Below, one piece after another: positions 43,918-55,827 of a DNA stretch of 64,000 bases. Source of the DNA: Tubulanus polymorphus (Eukaryota; Nemertea; Palaeonemertea; Tubulaniformes; Tubulanidae). The translations under genes and the position numbers were made by a program. The stretch covers positions 11,836,275 through 11,900,274 of the forward strand of contig NC_134032.1 of the NCBI RefSeq assembly GCF_964204645.1, in the 5' to 3' direction. The first letter of the stretch is position 1, and the number at the start of each line of letters is the position of its first letter. A model generated the notes under the pieces. It did not search any database and was not told the DNA's origin. It was given only the letters and a program-made list of their open reading frames with translations.

Positions 43918-46900
43918 AATGGTCCGGCTGGGCGGTCTCTGTAGAAGGTTGGTAGTGTAGTTAGGGAGGTACACGGCGAGATGCAGGGGGTGGGACTAGG
44001 ACAGTACAGGTGTGATGAGTGATAGGCGTGATAGGGACAGAGGGAATGGCCTCCTCACCACCTCCTGGCCTTCTCCGGTTATCTCGACGCGCCTGATCCC
44101 CTCACAAAACAATTCATTATTATGTTACAGCTATTTACACTTGGAATTTTCCATCAAAACCGCGATAGACAATAATTACTGGCTGTCGATACAAATACGC
44201 CATTTCTCACATGATTTAGAAAATTACGAAAAATCATATTGACATCTACTTGAACATATTCCATAATGAAATAGCATCATTACGACTTGTTCGAGGAATA
44301 GAAATGAATTCTTCATTCACAAGTAGCAGTGGAAGGAGCTATGGATGCAATGTCTGAAACCATTGAGATAAAGCATAAAGTAAGGATTGAGATATCTGGA
44401 TACTAGTTCTACCTGTTCATGTCTGCCTCCCTTCAAACCATTCCTTCATTCCACAAAATACTAGATGATACCTCGAAGATACTGAACGTTCAAACATAGA
44501 CAAATAAGTAAAAATTTTTTCCATCATTCTTTCTATCAAGTAAAAGATTCGAAGCAATTATCTTCTGATTGGAAAATGTTCTGATTAACAAATCTCTGTT
44601 ATAGTTTTTACCCTAATACAAGTCTTGGAAACAGCAAGTCGGAGAAATAGGACCCGGAACCCCTAGATTTTCTGTAACACATTTCTTATTTCTATCACTT
44701 AACACACCCAGTGATACATGAAACACAACTTCTCTTCTCACTCTCTCTCTCATTTGCCATTTTTTCTTTTTTTTCAGCGAACATTTCTAAGCACATGAGG
44801 TAGGAGGAGCAGACCAATGTCTGCCCGATAAGCCAGCACGGGACTACCCCTTCGGACCCCACTTTGGTGCTTCAACTTTTTATGAGTCGAGGTAGGAATA
44901 AACCACTGCCTACCCGCTAGGCGGACAAGGGAATAAACCTTCGAATTGCTCTCGGACCCCACTCTTTTTATGTTCTTTTTTGTAATGGCTTGCTCGCTCG
45001 CTCTCCTTACTCTCCTCACTATGCATCAGTATCACCTGGCATAAGTGAATAAATAAGATATTAAGCAAATTGAACTGGGTTAGAATCCATCTCACCAATT
45101 GCTTTTATATTTTACAAGTAGTAGGGTTCACTATAGCCAATCAGAATATTAACCATTAATTGCTGACATCTTTTTATTTGCAGCGTCATTCTTTCCATGA
45201 AACTAGTTTCAATTGCAAAATGAGTTGATGTATTCACTCTTCAAGAGCATCATCTCGATGTATCTCGTGTAGAAATTTCGGAATTAGTGAAGGAAGAAGG
45301 TGCTCAAGGTAAGGCTAGGCACAACATATACAAATGTACATAATACAACATGTCTCATTTTTTTCATCATTCCCGCCTAAGTTTGGATTTTATTGTACAT
45401 TTGAAAGCCGGAATGCAATCGCCAGCTCCAACTTGAAATCCTTAAATATCCGTACACTTCACGCGTCAAAGGGTAACAATAGTCGAAAATGTTACACCTG
45501 ATATTAACCAAACCAAATAACAAAACTGTTAATTTGGACTAGCGAGTTAAACATCTTTGTGAAACAAATTTGAGGGCTGGCACGATTAGTCCGACTACCG
45601 GTAACTTCGCTTATCAAATTTCGTGTTAAGGTCGATTTTCAAAAATTCCCGACGATTTAAGATTTAGATACCGACCTTAAGTACTACGCAAGAAATATTC
45701 GCGTCGATCTACATTGCTGAACTGATCGATATGATCAGTGCGCCATCTGCAGGCATTTTAACGAAATCAATCAATCATCACGATTTTCGAGGTCAAATGA
45801 AGGCAAGAAATCTATTAATTCTATAATAATTCATTATCCACATTTCAGAAGCTGTGAAATTACTTCTCTGCGCATCAACATTTTCTGTTTCCGCTGAATC
45901 ACGAGCTTTCAGAATTTAGTTCTGCTTCGAGTATCGTCTGCACGAGCGACCAATATGAAATTTGTTCTGCCAGCCTTGACCATTTCTCCCCTTTCCCATT
46001 TACCTTACCCCAACATCACTCCTGTACTGTTCTATCGGCACCCGTGTCAACACGTCCAGACATACACACTGACAAATAAGCCAGAAAACAAAATTTCTTT
46101 CTGGAGAGTTTTCATCAAGTTGGGAGGGGTTGATGGATCAGTATCTATAAAATCGGCTGACAAAGTCCGTCATATTATTCTTCAGTATTTTTCAATTATA
46201 AAGCGAAGTCTTTCCGATAAGACTCGAATGATGGATAGTTTATCAAAAGCGTATCTGCCTCACCATCACGAGGCTCAATTTAAACGTTTGCAGATACGAT
46301 ATCTTCACGTAATGCTAGATCCTTCGTTATCAGAGTATCAAAGTTTGATATATCAGAGTTTGCTTTTGATGATGTTTCCTATCAAGAAAAGACAGGAAAG
46401 AATCGAATTAAACTTCTAAATGGTGAAATCATTTTCTTGTAACATGTCGCGATAGCTTCATTTCATGTTCGAGTATCCCAACAAAAACTGACTGACCATT
46501 CGATAAAAATGGGTAAGTGCCAAAATCAAGCTCTGCATCGTTCAAAGCACAGAGGCCTTCTACCCGCCATGGAGGCATTTCAGCGCTCAACAATTCATTC
46601 ATTTCAAAAGATGCCATGGGAAATCATGTAAAATGATGTAGCATCAGGGTTCAAAAATACAACAGTTCGAAGCTGCGTCGAAACAATCCTTAGCGGGAAT
46701 TTCGCGAAAAATATTTGAAAAGATTTTTCTCCATATTCTGTTAACAGACGGGTTCAAAATGGCTCCTAGGAATAGTTGTCAAAAAGCCCACGTTCTCGAT
46801 TTAAAACTGTTACCAATAATGAACGGAGCAACGTCATTCATATTTCCCGGAAAATTTCCTGAAAAAAATTGTTCCCATCTCCAAGACGAGAAATCTTCCA

Positions 46901-47439
46901 GAATCTATTTGCGTAAATATGTCTGGACCTGTGACCGACCGTAACATCACACCGTGTACCTACCAAACTACACTACCCAATGTAACCTTCCAACAGTAAA
47001 CCACGTGCAAGTAGATAATTCAGCACTGGAACAGATTTTCTATATGACTTTAGGAAAGTTCGAATTTTCAGTCGTTCAATGGGAAAACTGTTCAGACTTT
47101 TACCGTAATCAGTCTTATGACCTTCTAGGTGGACTAAAAGTTGCAATCAGAGACAACTGGTGGCAAACGACTTACACATGATTCACTGTCTCGCGCAACC
47201 CGACCATCCATGTTCTCACTAAACTCGTCAACTAGGGGTACAGCGATGCCATACCCACTTGGAAAGAAGTTTGAAATGCTCGACAATCTGGTAATTTCAA
47301 TATTCAATGCCGCCCGGGTGAAAATATGACAGAAATATTAATGGAAATACTATGTAATTTCAACATTCAACGCCCTCTGGCGATTGTTTATAGAAAACAA
47401 TGACCTAGGAACATCGCTACAATCGTAGAACATGGCATT
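43918..47439. other. Interior of the large inverted repeat, first part
   Basis: No convincing gene. Two related segments of about 100 bp each at 44795-44880 and 44890-44970 share GAGGTAGGA, TGCCCG and CGGACCCCAC. A stretch at 46953-47000 repeats the end of the left arm (GTGTACCTACCAAACTACAC). The longest open frame is at 45955-46419. Confidence 0.45.
45955..46419 (+). CDS. Unrecognised open frame, 154 codons, doubtful
   Basis: ATG to TAA with no recognised domain. The first 45 codons lie in a pyrimidine-rich low-complexity stretch. The rest (SFWRVFIKLGGVDGS onward, later a Leu-rich LMMFPIKKRQER end) has no transmembrane or signal pattern. A frame of this length is compatible with chance in AT-rich DNA. 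It lies between the inverted arms at 43.3 and 50.5 kb, so an origin inside a mobile element is possible. Confidence 0.15.
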   Translation: MKFVLPALTISPLSHLPYPNITPVLFYRHPCQHVQTYTLTNKPENKISFWRVFIKLGGVDGSVSIKSADKVRHIILQYFSIIKRSLSDKTRMMDSLSKAYLPHHHEAQFKRLQIRYLHVMLDPSLSEYQSLIYQSLLLMMFPIKKRQERIELNF

Positions 47440-48235
47440 AAAACCAACGTCTACTGTCTGTCACACCTGCTCTCCGTGCGACGTTTTGGTCCGTAATTTC
47501 GTTAATAATCGGTTCATCTCTAAATATTATGCATCAATTTTGTTCAGTAAGGAATTTGCATTCAGAAATAAATCATGAAGTGACATAGATTTGTTTGTAT
47601 TTTCATCTGTCAGCGGTAGTTTGCCTAGCATACGCTCACGAAATGCTGAAAAATGGCTTTTATGGCCCTTCACGTGGCGCCACCTACTGTATTTTGATAT
47701 GCTAATGAGCAGGTTTTGATGTCACTGTAACGTTTCCGAGCGTCCGCGGAGCGGATTTTTCAGCATTACGCGAGCGTATGCTGAGTAAACTATTGTTCAT
47801 AAATGAAAACAAAAACAACTTTAGTAAAAATTGTTGTTCATTTCTGAATGCAAGTTCCTCACTGAACAAATTGTATTTTCATCTATCAGCGATAGTTTAC
47901 CCAGCATACGCTCGTGTAATGCCGAAAAATGGCTTTTATGGCCCATCACGTGGCGCCACCTACTGTATTTTGATAGGCTAATGAGCAGGTGACGACGTCA
48001 CTGTAACGTTTCCGAGCGTCCGCGGAGCGGATTTTTCAGCATTACGCGAGCGTATGCTGAGTAAACTATCGCTCATTAATGAAAACAAAAACAACTTTAG
48101 TAAAAATTGTTTTTTATTTCTGAATGCAAATTCCTCACTGAACAAATTGATGCATAATAAAGGTAAATAAACTGTTTATTACGGACCAAAACGTCGCACA
48201 GAGAGCAGGTGTGACAGACAGTAGATATGAACACG
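47440..48235. mobile_element. Composite fold-back MITE with internal duplication
   Basis: Outer arms: TCTACTGTCTGTCACACCTG ... GTGCGACGTTTTGGTCCGTA near 47448-47495 and the complement near 48180-48228. Inside are two tandem copies (about 47600-47800 and 47885-48085) of a hairpin that starts GCATACGCTCG ... GCTGAAAAATGG and ends GCATTACGCGAGCGTATGCTG, each with GTGGCGCCACCTACTGTATT in the centre. Confidence 0.75.
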
Positions 48236-49289
48236 AACTGATGAAACTAAGATGGCTGCATCAAAACTGACTGATCCAAAAACATGTCTGCTAATATGTT
48301 AAAGATCTTTTCCAGTATTGTGTAAAATTTCATTAATATTATCACAAATCGTTAAGCCAGCGGCCTAAGAATTCATAACTAAAATAACCGGTTGCACAAA
48401 GAGGACAAGCGTCTTGTTTTTCAATTGACCTAATTTTTCTTGGTGCAGCTAGGCCTAAGGGGGATACAACCAAACTTCAGGACAATGGGATACAAACAAC
48501 ACCAGATGGCGCAACAAAACACCGGGTTATTCGTAGCGAAAATCAGTTCATTTCTAATGAAATTTGAACTTTTTTTGGTTTTTTAGACTTCCAAATGCTA
48601 AAATTATCAAACGAGTCGTTGGATAGATATGAGATTCCCTTTCTCAATCTGAGTGTATGGTATTGATTTCATTGAAAATTAATTTATCAATTTGAAAAGT
48701 TGACTTGAATTATTTGAAATGTATAGATGAAATTGAAGCTCGGTAACCCAGTAACCACTAGCGATCCTGGTGGATAATCGCTGAATCCTCACTTCCCTCA
48801 GTGGCATCGCAGGTATCCAATTGATGACTAAGCATCTTCAAAGTTTTCCCATGAAGACTTCCAAAATGTGTAAAAAGTGCCGATTGCCGAACAACGAGCC
48901 TGAAGTTGGCCACCTTGATTCAAACCGGGTAGGGTAGGTAGGCCTATATATAAACCAAATATATCACAAACATCTATAAAAGCATGTTGAATACTTCCGA
49001 AAGAATCTGGATTCTGTCTTCGGACGTACAAATGGACGATTGATGTATGGAACGCGATAAATGAAAATAATGAGCGTTGTACCCTCGTTTGCTTTTTGCA
49101 ACGTAATCACGTCCCGACATTAGAGACATATATTCTTACAGCGGCATATCTTAATGTAACGACGTACATGTACCTCCAAGTCCTGACACAACGATGAATT
49201 TAGTTTTATCTGAAGTTATTTCTGAAAATCACCACCAGGTGGCAGTGCCAGATGATCATTGAATATAGTAATTTCTATTTGTGAAAGAA
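48236..49289. other. Intergenic stretch with a lone minisatellite-like unit
   Basis: No gene is seen. At about 48745-48830 a single diverged unit of the KIF13 intron minisatellite occurs (CCTGGTGGATAATCGCTGA, CCTCACTTCCCTCAGTGG, then TTGATGAC). Confidence 0.5.
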
Positions 49290-49641
49290 TGAAAAAAAAG
49301 TTTTTGAATTGAGAATTTGTTCTCCCAATTCAAAACGCAGTATCTACAATTAATTACATAAACGGTAATTAAAGCTTTTAAAACTTAATAAACTGGGCTC
49401 ACGCTTATATACATAATCTACTATTTACAATACATATTTACAATACATATACTACTGGAGGGATTTATATACATCTAGACCTATTTTGATAAATTTAGCC
49501 AAATTTAAAGTTGGACTTCTTAATACGTCATCTAAGTTCCGAAAGGTATTCATGCCGAAGAAGTCTTCACGGAATTCCGTAAGCAAATTACAATCGAAAA
49601 TAGAATGTAGTTCGTCTCCTAAAACATCTGGTGGTGAATTT
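49290..49641 (-). mobile_element. 3' end fragment of a non-LTR retrotransposon (LINE)
   Basis: On the minus strand an open frame from 49641 to a stop at 49452-49454 encodes PPDVLGDELHSIFDC, then FREDFFG, RNLDDVLRSPTLNLAKFI and VYKSLQ. The G/E-D-E-x-H-x-x-x-x-C pattern followed by an aromatic-rich R-x-x-F-F stretch and a short helical end is the usual C-terminus of LINE reverse transcriptase ORFs. About 160 bp of AT-rich 3' sequence follows. The catalytic part is missing (5' truncation). Confidence 0.5.
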
Positions 49642-49878
49642 CAGAAATAACTAATGTCATCGCAATATTCATCATTACGTCCAGACGTGGAAGAACGTCG
49701 TCACAAAATACATTGTTGTAAAAATATATGTCGTCGCAAATTCTAATGTTGGGCCGCGAACGGGTTGCGAAAAACGTACGTCGATGCAGGGCTCATATTA
49801 TTTTCATTTATCGCGTTCACTTTGGATGAGAAAATCATCGTTTGAAATATGACACCTTAGTGAAAACATGGATAAATT

Positions 49879-50525
49879 CAGCCGAATTCTCACGCCAACT
49901 TCGACAACACCAAAATACCCTACCCCGACATTATCCAAACCTACCCTATGCCATTACTCTAACATGCCTTACCCTATCCTTAACACCGTACACCACCTCC
50001 TACCTTACACAAACCATACCACCGTCGCAGCTGTACCAGCCCTACCAGCAACCTTTCAATCCGTTATCATACACCCTCCAAACATATGCACCGTACACTA
50101 ACACATACATCGCATACCCCTGACCAGTTCTATATCAAACTCATCATCGAATCCAACTACATCAAACAACCCTGCATCATCCAACCCGACCTTACCTGAT
50201 CACATTATTATATCCTACACTAAGTATCAACTACACCATACCCTACCCAATTCCATACCCAAACCTCAAATACAAATTCCCTGTATGATTGAATAAATAG
50301 AAATGTTACGACGTTGTAGTTTACGCGGATGGGAATATTTCTCATTGCTAATGAAGATGAGAGAGCAAACATTCTTCAAACTGAGGAATAATTGATCGAA
50401 TGACTCGTGAAGACAAATCGGTGTTACGTGTTCATCAGTCATAACTCAATTACACTGAAACAACGAGTGAAACTTCTCCACTTATAATCTTTACACAGAT
50501 CCTACACTGAAAACAGTTTGCAACT
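49879..50525 (-). repeat. Right arm of the large inverted repeat pair
   Basis: Complement of 43286-43917. It begins CCGAATTCTCACGCCAACTT and ends AAACAGTTTGCAACT. Apparent Pro/Thr/Tyr-rich open frames in it (49842-50123) mirror the low-complexity middle of the left arm. Confidence 0.75.
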
Positions 50526-50579
50526 TCTAATCTTATAATTCAAATGCTACTTATCTAGTCTCTTCTGTGATCCATTCAG

Positions 50580-50770
50580 CTGCTTCTTCATGGCTCCCTA
50601 TCCTGCCCGACTACAACGCAACTGTGATGCTCCTGCTGCTCCTGTGCAACTATGATGATGCTGCTGCACTACTCCTATGCAACTATGATGCTCCTGTGCA
50701 ACCATGATGCTCCTGCGCTACTCCTATAATGCTCCTGCAATAATCCTATGATACTCCTATGTTGTTGCTC
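50580..50770. repeat. CTCCTGN/ATGATG-rich low-complexity repeat
   Basis: Irregular repetition of CTCCTGTGCAACTATGATG-like words, related to a patch near 42045-42110. Confidence 0.7.
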
Positions 50771-51164
50771 TATCATGCAAGCTTGTTTCTTGTATACAAT
50801 GACAGGAATTACGCCTGAAAAAGAGGAAATAATTTGATATTGTTATCCTGTTCAATGTACCTGGGCAGACATGACAAGAGGAGCGCATGAAAATATCATT
50901 ATGTTGTACCGTTTAAAACAGGCAAATATCCAATGGCATCGAGATTGCCACGGTACGAAACCCTGCCACTCTAGACCAAGTACGCAGCTTAGATGATGTC
51001 ATTATTAGCCAATCAGATATCCTGTTTTATTATAGCCCGGGTTTTCCCATTTATAGTTCTTCCTTGAAATTTACCTCAGTAATTATATAACGGGCAATCT
51101 GATTGGTGCCGCAAGTTTTCATGCGGCAAAGCTGCACATGTACCTGCGCACCAGGTCTAGTGTG

Positions 51165-51245
51165 GCAGGGGTTCTCGCTGTGGCTGAGTGTAGCGATGCT
51201 ATCAGGTTTGAATCCCTGTCGAGGGAGGATGCGACTGCAGCGGCA
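51165..51245 (+). repeat. tRNA-like (SINE) promoter segment
   Basis: TGGCTGAGTG (A-box-like, 51181) and GGTTTGAATCC (B-box-like, about 51205) are spaced as in tRNA-derived SINEs. No cloverleaf with paired acceptor stem could be drawn, so it is not called a tRNA. Confidence 0.35.
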
Positions 51246-52517
51246 AAAGCCGCGATATAATTTACTGAATTACGTTTTTTTTCCTATGAATATCATGTAT
51301 ATGTATGACGAACATGTAAATTCACCACGGCAATATTAGAACCTGTCAAAAATCTGCGATTGGCCGCGGCAATCAAAAATTGCTTCCAACACACCTGAAA
51401 TATCAACTGAAAAATTAACTGTTTTCTTAATAGGGTGCAGGACAAAGGCAACAGGAGTCTGCTTGCACTCTGCCATTCTGTCATTGTCCACCACTGTGAC
51501 CACCTTTTGAGCAACTGGCTCCAGGACTAATCTAAGGACTAATCAATTCAATATTTCATGATGAATTGCGTTGTGCTCTCAACATTGTTCACTAATAATA
51601 ATATTAAACCTTGTTTGTAAAATAAAAAAAAACTCTCACCCAATAATCAATGGATATTGATGTCTATATTCAGTATCTGGGGCCCTGTCTGTATCTTTAC
51701 TGTAAAAGCTACGCATTTCCGTTCCTGAATCATGAATCGAATGTGCAGCCTTCAGACGTCCTGGACTGCTGGTGTCGTCACCTAAAAAATGCAACAGACA
51801 TTCTTCAGTGCCGTAAGATTAGTCAATTCAGTGGTACCTATTTAAAGAAGGGCTTTTCCAAGATACAGTTGACAGTGCCTGGGTACCAGCCGGCCAAGGC
51901 CCAACCCTGAGCTCCGTCTCCGAGGTCGTGGCAGGTGTCGCTGCTCACCGGACCGTGACGACGCACATGTGAAGTAGATTCATGTTCAGATTTCGTACAT
52001 TCATTTCAGCTGGGTCTCTCATTAGGTTTAGGCCTGGAGTTTATTGTGCCGCAGACTCGGGAATAAATATCGAACCCCTAAGAAGATATCAAGAGATTGA
52101 TGCCGGAAAAATTCCACTTACCAGACCTGATGATTTTAATATGGCGGGGCTTGACTCCACACCGGAAGTGAGTACGCGTAATTTCTCGCGCCGCATGCTG
52201 CTTTTGTTTAAATTATGATACGTCAAAATTAGAGTTCAATTTAGTATTTACTCTAATTTTCAGTATCCTATTTTTTGTTTAAATAGGTTTGTGAATGCAA
52301 AGCATTCCTCACTTGCCAGGGTGTAGAAGGCTACCCAAACATGGCATCCGACTATCAGCTCCGAAACTAGTCCAAACTCCGACTGGCGACGCGATTTGTA
52401 CTCTCAAGGTCGTCGACTCATAGAAATTCAAATTTTGGAATTTTTCACGAAATAAATTTTTCTGATGTTAGAAATCAAGTGAATTCGATGCTTTCAAATC
52501 TCGGGTCTATCGGATAA
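51246..52517. other. Region upstream of the CCDC73-like gene
   Basis: No firm coding exon. A GC-rich stretch at about 51880-51960 and a possible short 5' exon ending 52167|GTGAGT (with an ATG at 52141) lie here. That exon, if used, is probably untranslated leader, since the next frame is closed by TAA at 52515. Confidence 0.4.
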
Positions 52518-54814
52518 ATGAATATGAATGAAATGACGTCGCCCTCCTGCCCCTCAGCATCTGAAAATATTCCACTCAATTCGACACCGGGGTTCCAATC
52601 GACGCCGACTTGTCATAAATTCAATCAGGCCAGTCTACTCCATTTCCGTAATAATTTCTACGAAGTTGTCGAAGAATTGAAGCTCAGAAGGGTAAGAAAA
52701 AACAGGGATGACAGTCGATGAGAATGGAACCAGTTGTCATATCCAGATGCGGATCCGGACTATAGCACATGCAGCACTAGTTAGTAACCTAAATCGTTGG
52801 TTGGTGGTAAGCTTTTGATAATCAATCGGATGGGCTTATACCAACCCAATGGGCTTATGTGGTTTGTGAAAATATCCAATCCTGAAACTTTACTGGTTAC
52901 TGACTAATGCAGCACGTGCGGTAGTCGCAATTTTCAAATGCCCTTGAAAGATTTTCGGGAAAAAAGTAAATAAAAGGGCACACAATTTGTGCGCCATAAG
53001 ATATAATTGCCTTTCTGTACTAGGACTAAAGCAAAATGTAAATGAAAATAAATGGCCCAAAATAAAAAATGGCAATCTAAGGCATTTTCCTTTACTTAAA
53101 AGGGCACTATTCTAAAAGAGACATTTCGCCAAAATCTAAAAAAGGTAAAGTAAATTGAATGTGAAGGCAAATTTAGTGGCATGACAGCAATAAAGGGCAC
53201 TCAAACTCAAACTCGCTCGCTGGGCATTAATACCGGCCATTTTCAAAAAAGTTGGTGCCCTTTTTTCACTGTGCTGTAGTCACCGAATGGCCCTGGATCC
53301 GCACCTGATGTATCTCTGTTGTGGGTGGGACTTAGACTTCTAATCTATTTGGCCCACAGGGGCTCGTATCAGAGTTGTAGGTAATGTTAAAACAATAATC
53401 TGTTAATCCTGTGATTTGGCCTCTGGTGGTTCATGAAAATATCCGATTGCTAATTGAAACCACACGACAGAGACGAGACAGGTTACTGACTTATGCCTTG
53501 GGTTGTGGTCAAGAACTCAACAAAATTCCTGTCTATGAAGTAATTTAACACTGATTAGATTTGTCAGACAGCAGTGGCCAGAGGGAGAGGCGATAATAGA
53601 CTAATATTTTTTATTCATATTTAGGACCAAGATGTAGAAAATGAAGGAAAAATACAGAAATTGCTTCATGAGCAGGACGTTTTACACCAAAAATGGGTCA
53701 GTGATTTTGTATGTCATCGGGGCCAGTATCTAGCTACTGAGGATCCCATACATCATATTCAGACTAGGGGTAGGACATGTCAGGGGTCCTTTTTAACTTC
53801 CCCGTAAGGTAGTTCTTTGAAGTATTGGGCATTCTCTACCAAAAAACTTATTTTATTCGTAAAAAATATTTTTGGTCGGCCTCTGAATAACACATCTCTT
53901 GTTCTTGAAATAAACTAAAACTTAATTGCTCTGTTACGATTATCAAATACCGCGGTAGATGGACGAATGTAACAGTACACGCTACTTGAAAGAGGAACAA
54001 CGCCACCTAGTTGAGAAAACTAAGAAACATTATGATGATCAGATTCGACAAGTTCTGGATGAACAGGTTCGAAAAAATTGACATTTTCAATAATCTGTTT
54101 TCAGTAAAATCGATTCTTGTATGGGTAAAATTGTTTCTCTTCTGATAATTTTGAAACCTTTCCATATTTTTAGGGTAAAAAAAGTGTCGGCATTGAGATC
54201 AAAGATAAAGAAATACAACTTTTGAAAAATGAAGTTCGTTCGTTACAGGTAAGCTATTGAATGGATATTTTACCTAGATTTAGGTATAGGTTGACCATAA
54301 ATATTTAATTTTTAGGATCAAAATCGGGTTTAGCTGTATTTGAATTCAAGGTCAAAATCTAACTTGCACATTTGTTATATGCAAGTTAGATATATAAAAC
54401 TTGATATATATAAGTTAGATATATATATAGTTGCATATATAAAATTTTGAAAATGAACTTCAATTTTGAAATGCAAACCCGGGTCTAAGCCGATATTTTT
54501 GGGTTCTTTAAGGACCAATTTTAAATGACTTAAATGATATCTTTGAAAGTAGTGATTGTTCAACATTTCATATTTGATAAACTTAGAAAGTGAATTTCGA
54601 TTTTCTATCGAGTTTCAAATTCTTGAAAACAAATTTCAGTTGACCAAATACAACTTGGAGAAGAACGTCACCGATCTGGAGCGCCGCGTGAACTTCCAGA
54701 GTACGATGAAGGACGCCACCTATCAGCAGTTATCGAAATTCGAAACGTCGCTCGCGTCGACGAAGTTGAAATTCGTGTCCGTTTGCGACGTACAGGGAAA
54801 ACTAGAGAGAAATG
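52518..54814 (+). CDS. CCDC73-like: CCDC73-like coiled-coil protein, N-terminal five exons
   Basis: Coding exons are 52518-52691, 53625-53696, 53959-54066, 54174-54248 and 54640-54814. All have GT/AG borders and the first four end on codon boundaries; the last leaves one base, so the gene continues. TAA at 52515-52517 just before the ATG supports this start (ATG at 52524 is an alternative). The 201 codons give a short Ser/Pro-rich N-terminus, then a continuous coiled coil. LLHFRNNFYEVVEELKLRR and EIKDKEIQLLKNEVRSLQLT, then KYNLEKNVTDLERRV, correspond in order and spacing to the conserved N-terminal block of vertebrate CCDC73 as I remember it. The function of CCDC73 is poorly known. Following exons were not found; they may lie beyond the antisense gene at 55.8-57.6 kb or outside the window. 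Confidence 0.65.
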
Positions 54815-54849
54815 GTAAGAGACATAATACAGGTATAAATTGGTAGCCT

Positions 54850-55240
54850 GGGCGAACTTCTCCTTTCATAGTCAACTAGTCATCTTGGAACTAATAACTG
54901 AATGCAAGTTCGGTTGTAACGCATTTCAGAGCTATCTTGGAACTAGGTTTGAACTACAGCGCCCGTAGTTATTCCCCTGGGCCCGGTCTCATAGACTGAG
55001 TATCAAAGTTATCCCTAGGGGTAAATCCTCAATATGGGTGACAGCCACCATAGTAACAATGAGAAACCATGGTTATAACTGACAAATTTCAAAATATTCC
55101 CATGGACTATCTTTCTTCCACCTCTATGAAACCCAGCCCTGGTGAATATTTCTGGACTATAGTACTGACTAACTGACATTCGGTTTCACTTAGTTTAAAA
55201 ACAGTCGACTAACTCCGATAACCAAAGTTCGTCCTGGACA
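54850..55240. repeat. Dispersed repeat, copy left of the antisense gene
   Basis: It shares ATCTTGGAACTAGGTTTGAA, TAACTGACATT..GGTTTC and GACTAACTCCGATAACCAA with 57740-58290 in the same orientation. It also holds a piece of the TCATAGACTGAGTATCAAAG family near 54985. Confidence 0.6.
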
Positions 55241-55614
55241 AGGCACCCTTTCAGAATGTGGAGCCGGTACCCCCTTTGAGTCTATGACCTGGCATCCCCT
55301 TTTAGATTTTGGTCCCCTCACCCCCTCAAGAGTCAGAGCCTGGTAGCCCGGCTCACACAATTAGTTGCCAGGACCAAGCAATGCAGGCATCAACCATTGA
55401 AGTGTGAACGTTCAGTTTTGAAAACAATGCTGAAATATTGTCTAATGTCTGACATTTGTAGTTCATCTTCAATCAAAAATGTCCTGAACGCGTCATGTGA
55501 AGTGTGGAAGATAGAATGTTGGATGAAATGCCTTAGAGGTTTTGGCTGTCCATATCTTTCGATGAAAATTTGAATACTTTTGGAACAACTTTCTGATAAA
55601 AAATAAAAATAGTT
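55241..55614. other. Short spacer before the antisense 3' end
   Basis: No gene. A degenerate CCCCTTT-phrase repeat (GGTACCCCCTTTGAGTCTAT and variants) is at about 55245-55340. Confidence 0.5.
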
Positions 55615-55620
55615 TTTATT
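55615..55620 (-). terminator. Candidate poly(A) signal of the antisense coiled-coil gene
   Basis: TTTATT (AATAAA on the minus strand) about 210 bases after the stop codon at 55828. Confidence 0.5.
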
Positions 55621-55827
55621 TCGTGTATATTTAACACTTGTGTGTACGTATTATATAAATACATTCATAGTATACAAACTTTTTTGGTAGTGTAGAGAAC
55701 GACGATATATATTTATAGATTGCGTGGCATCTAAACAACATTCGTGTCGTTGAATATAAAAATGTTGTATGTTATATAAGAATTTAAAAATGTCCTCAAA
55801 ATTAAATTTTTCTAATTTGATCCCCCG

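Noticed and set aside
44770-45030. Possible pair of tRNA-derived units
   Set aside because: Two related 100 bp segments exist, but neither A/B boxes nor a cloverleaf is convincing.
46429-46617. Minus-strand 62-codon frame that looks protein-like (MASFEMNELLSAEMPPW)
   Set aside because: No splice partner, repeat or recognised domain supports it; length is within chance.
49842-50123. Pro/Thr/Tyr-rich open frame
   Set aside because: Low-complexity middle of the right inverted arm; the left arm shows the same composition in complement.
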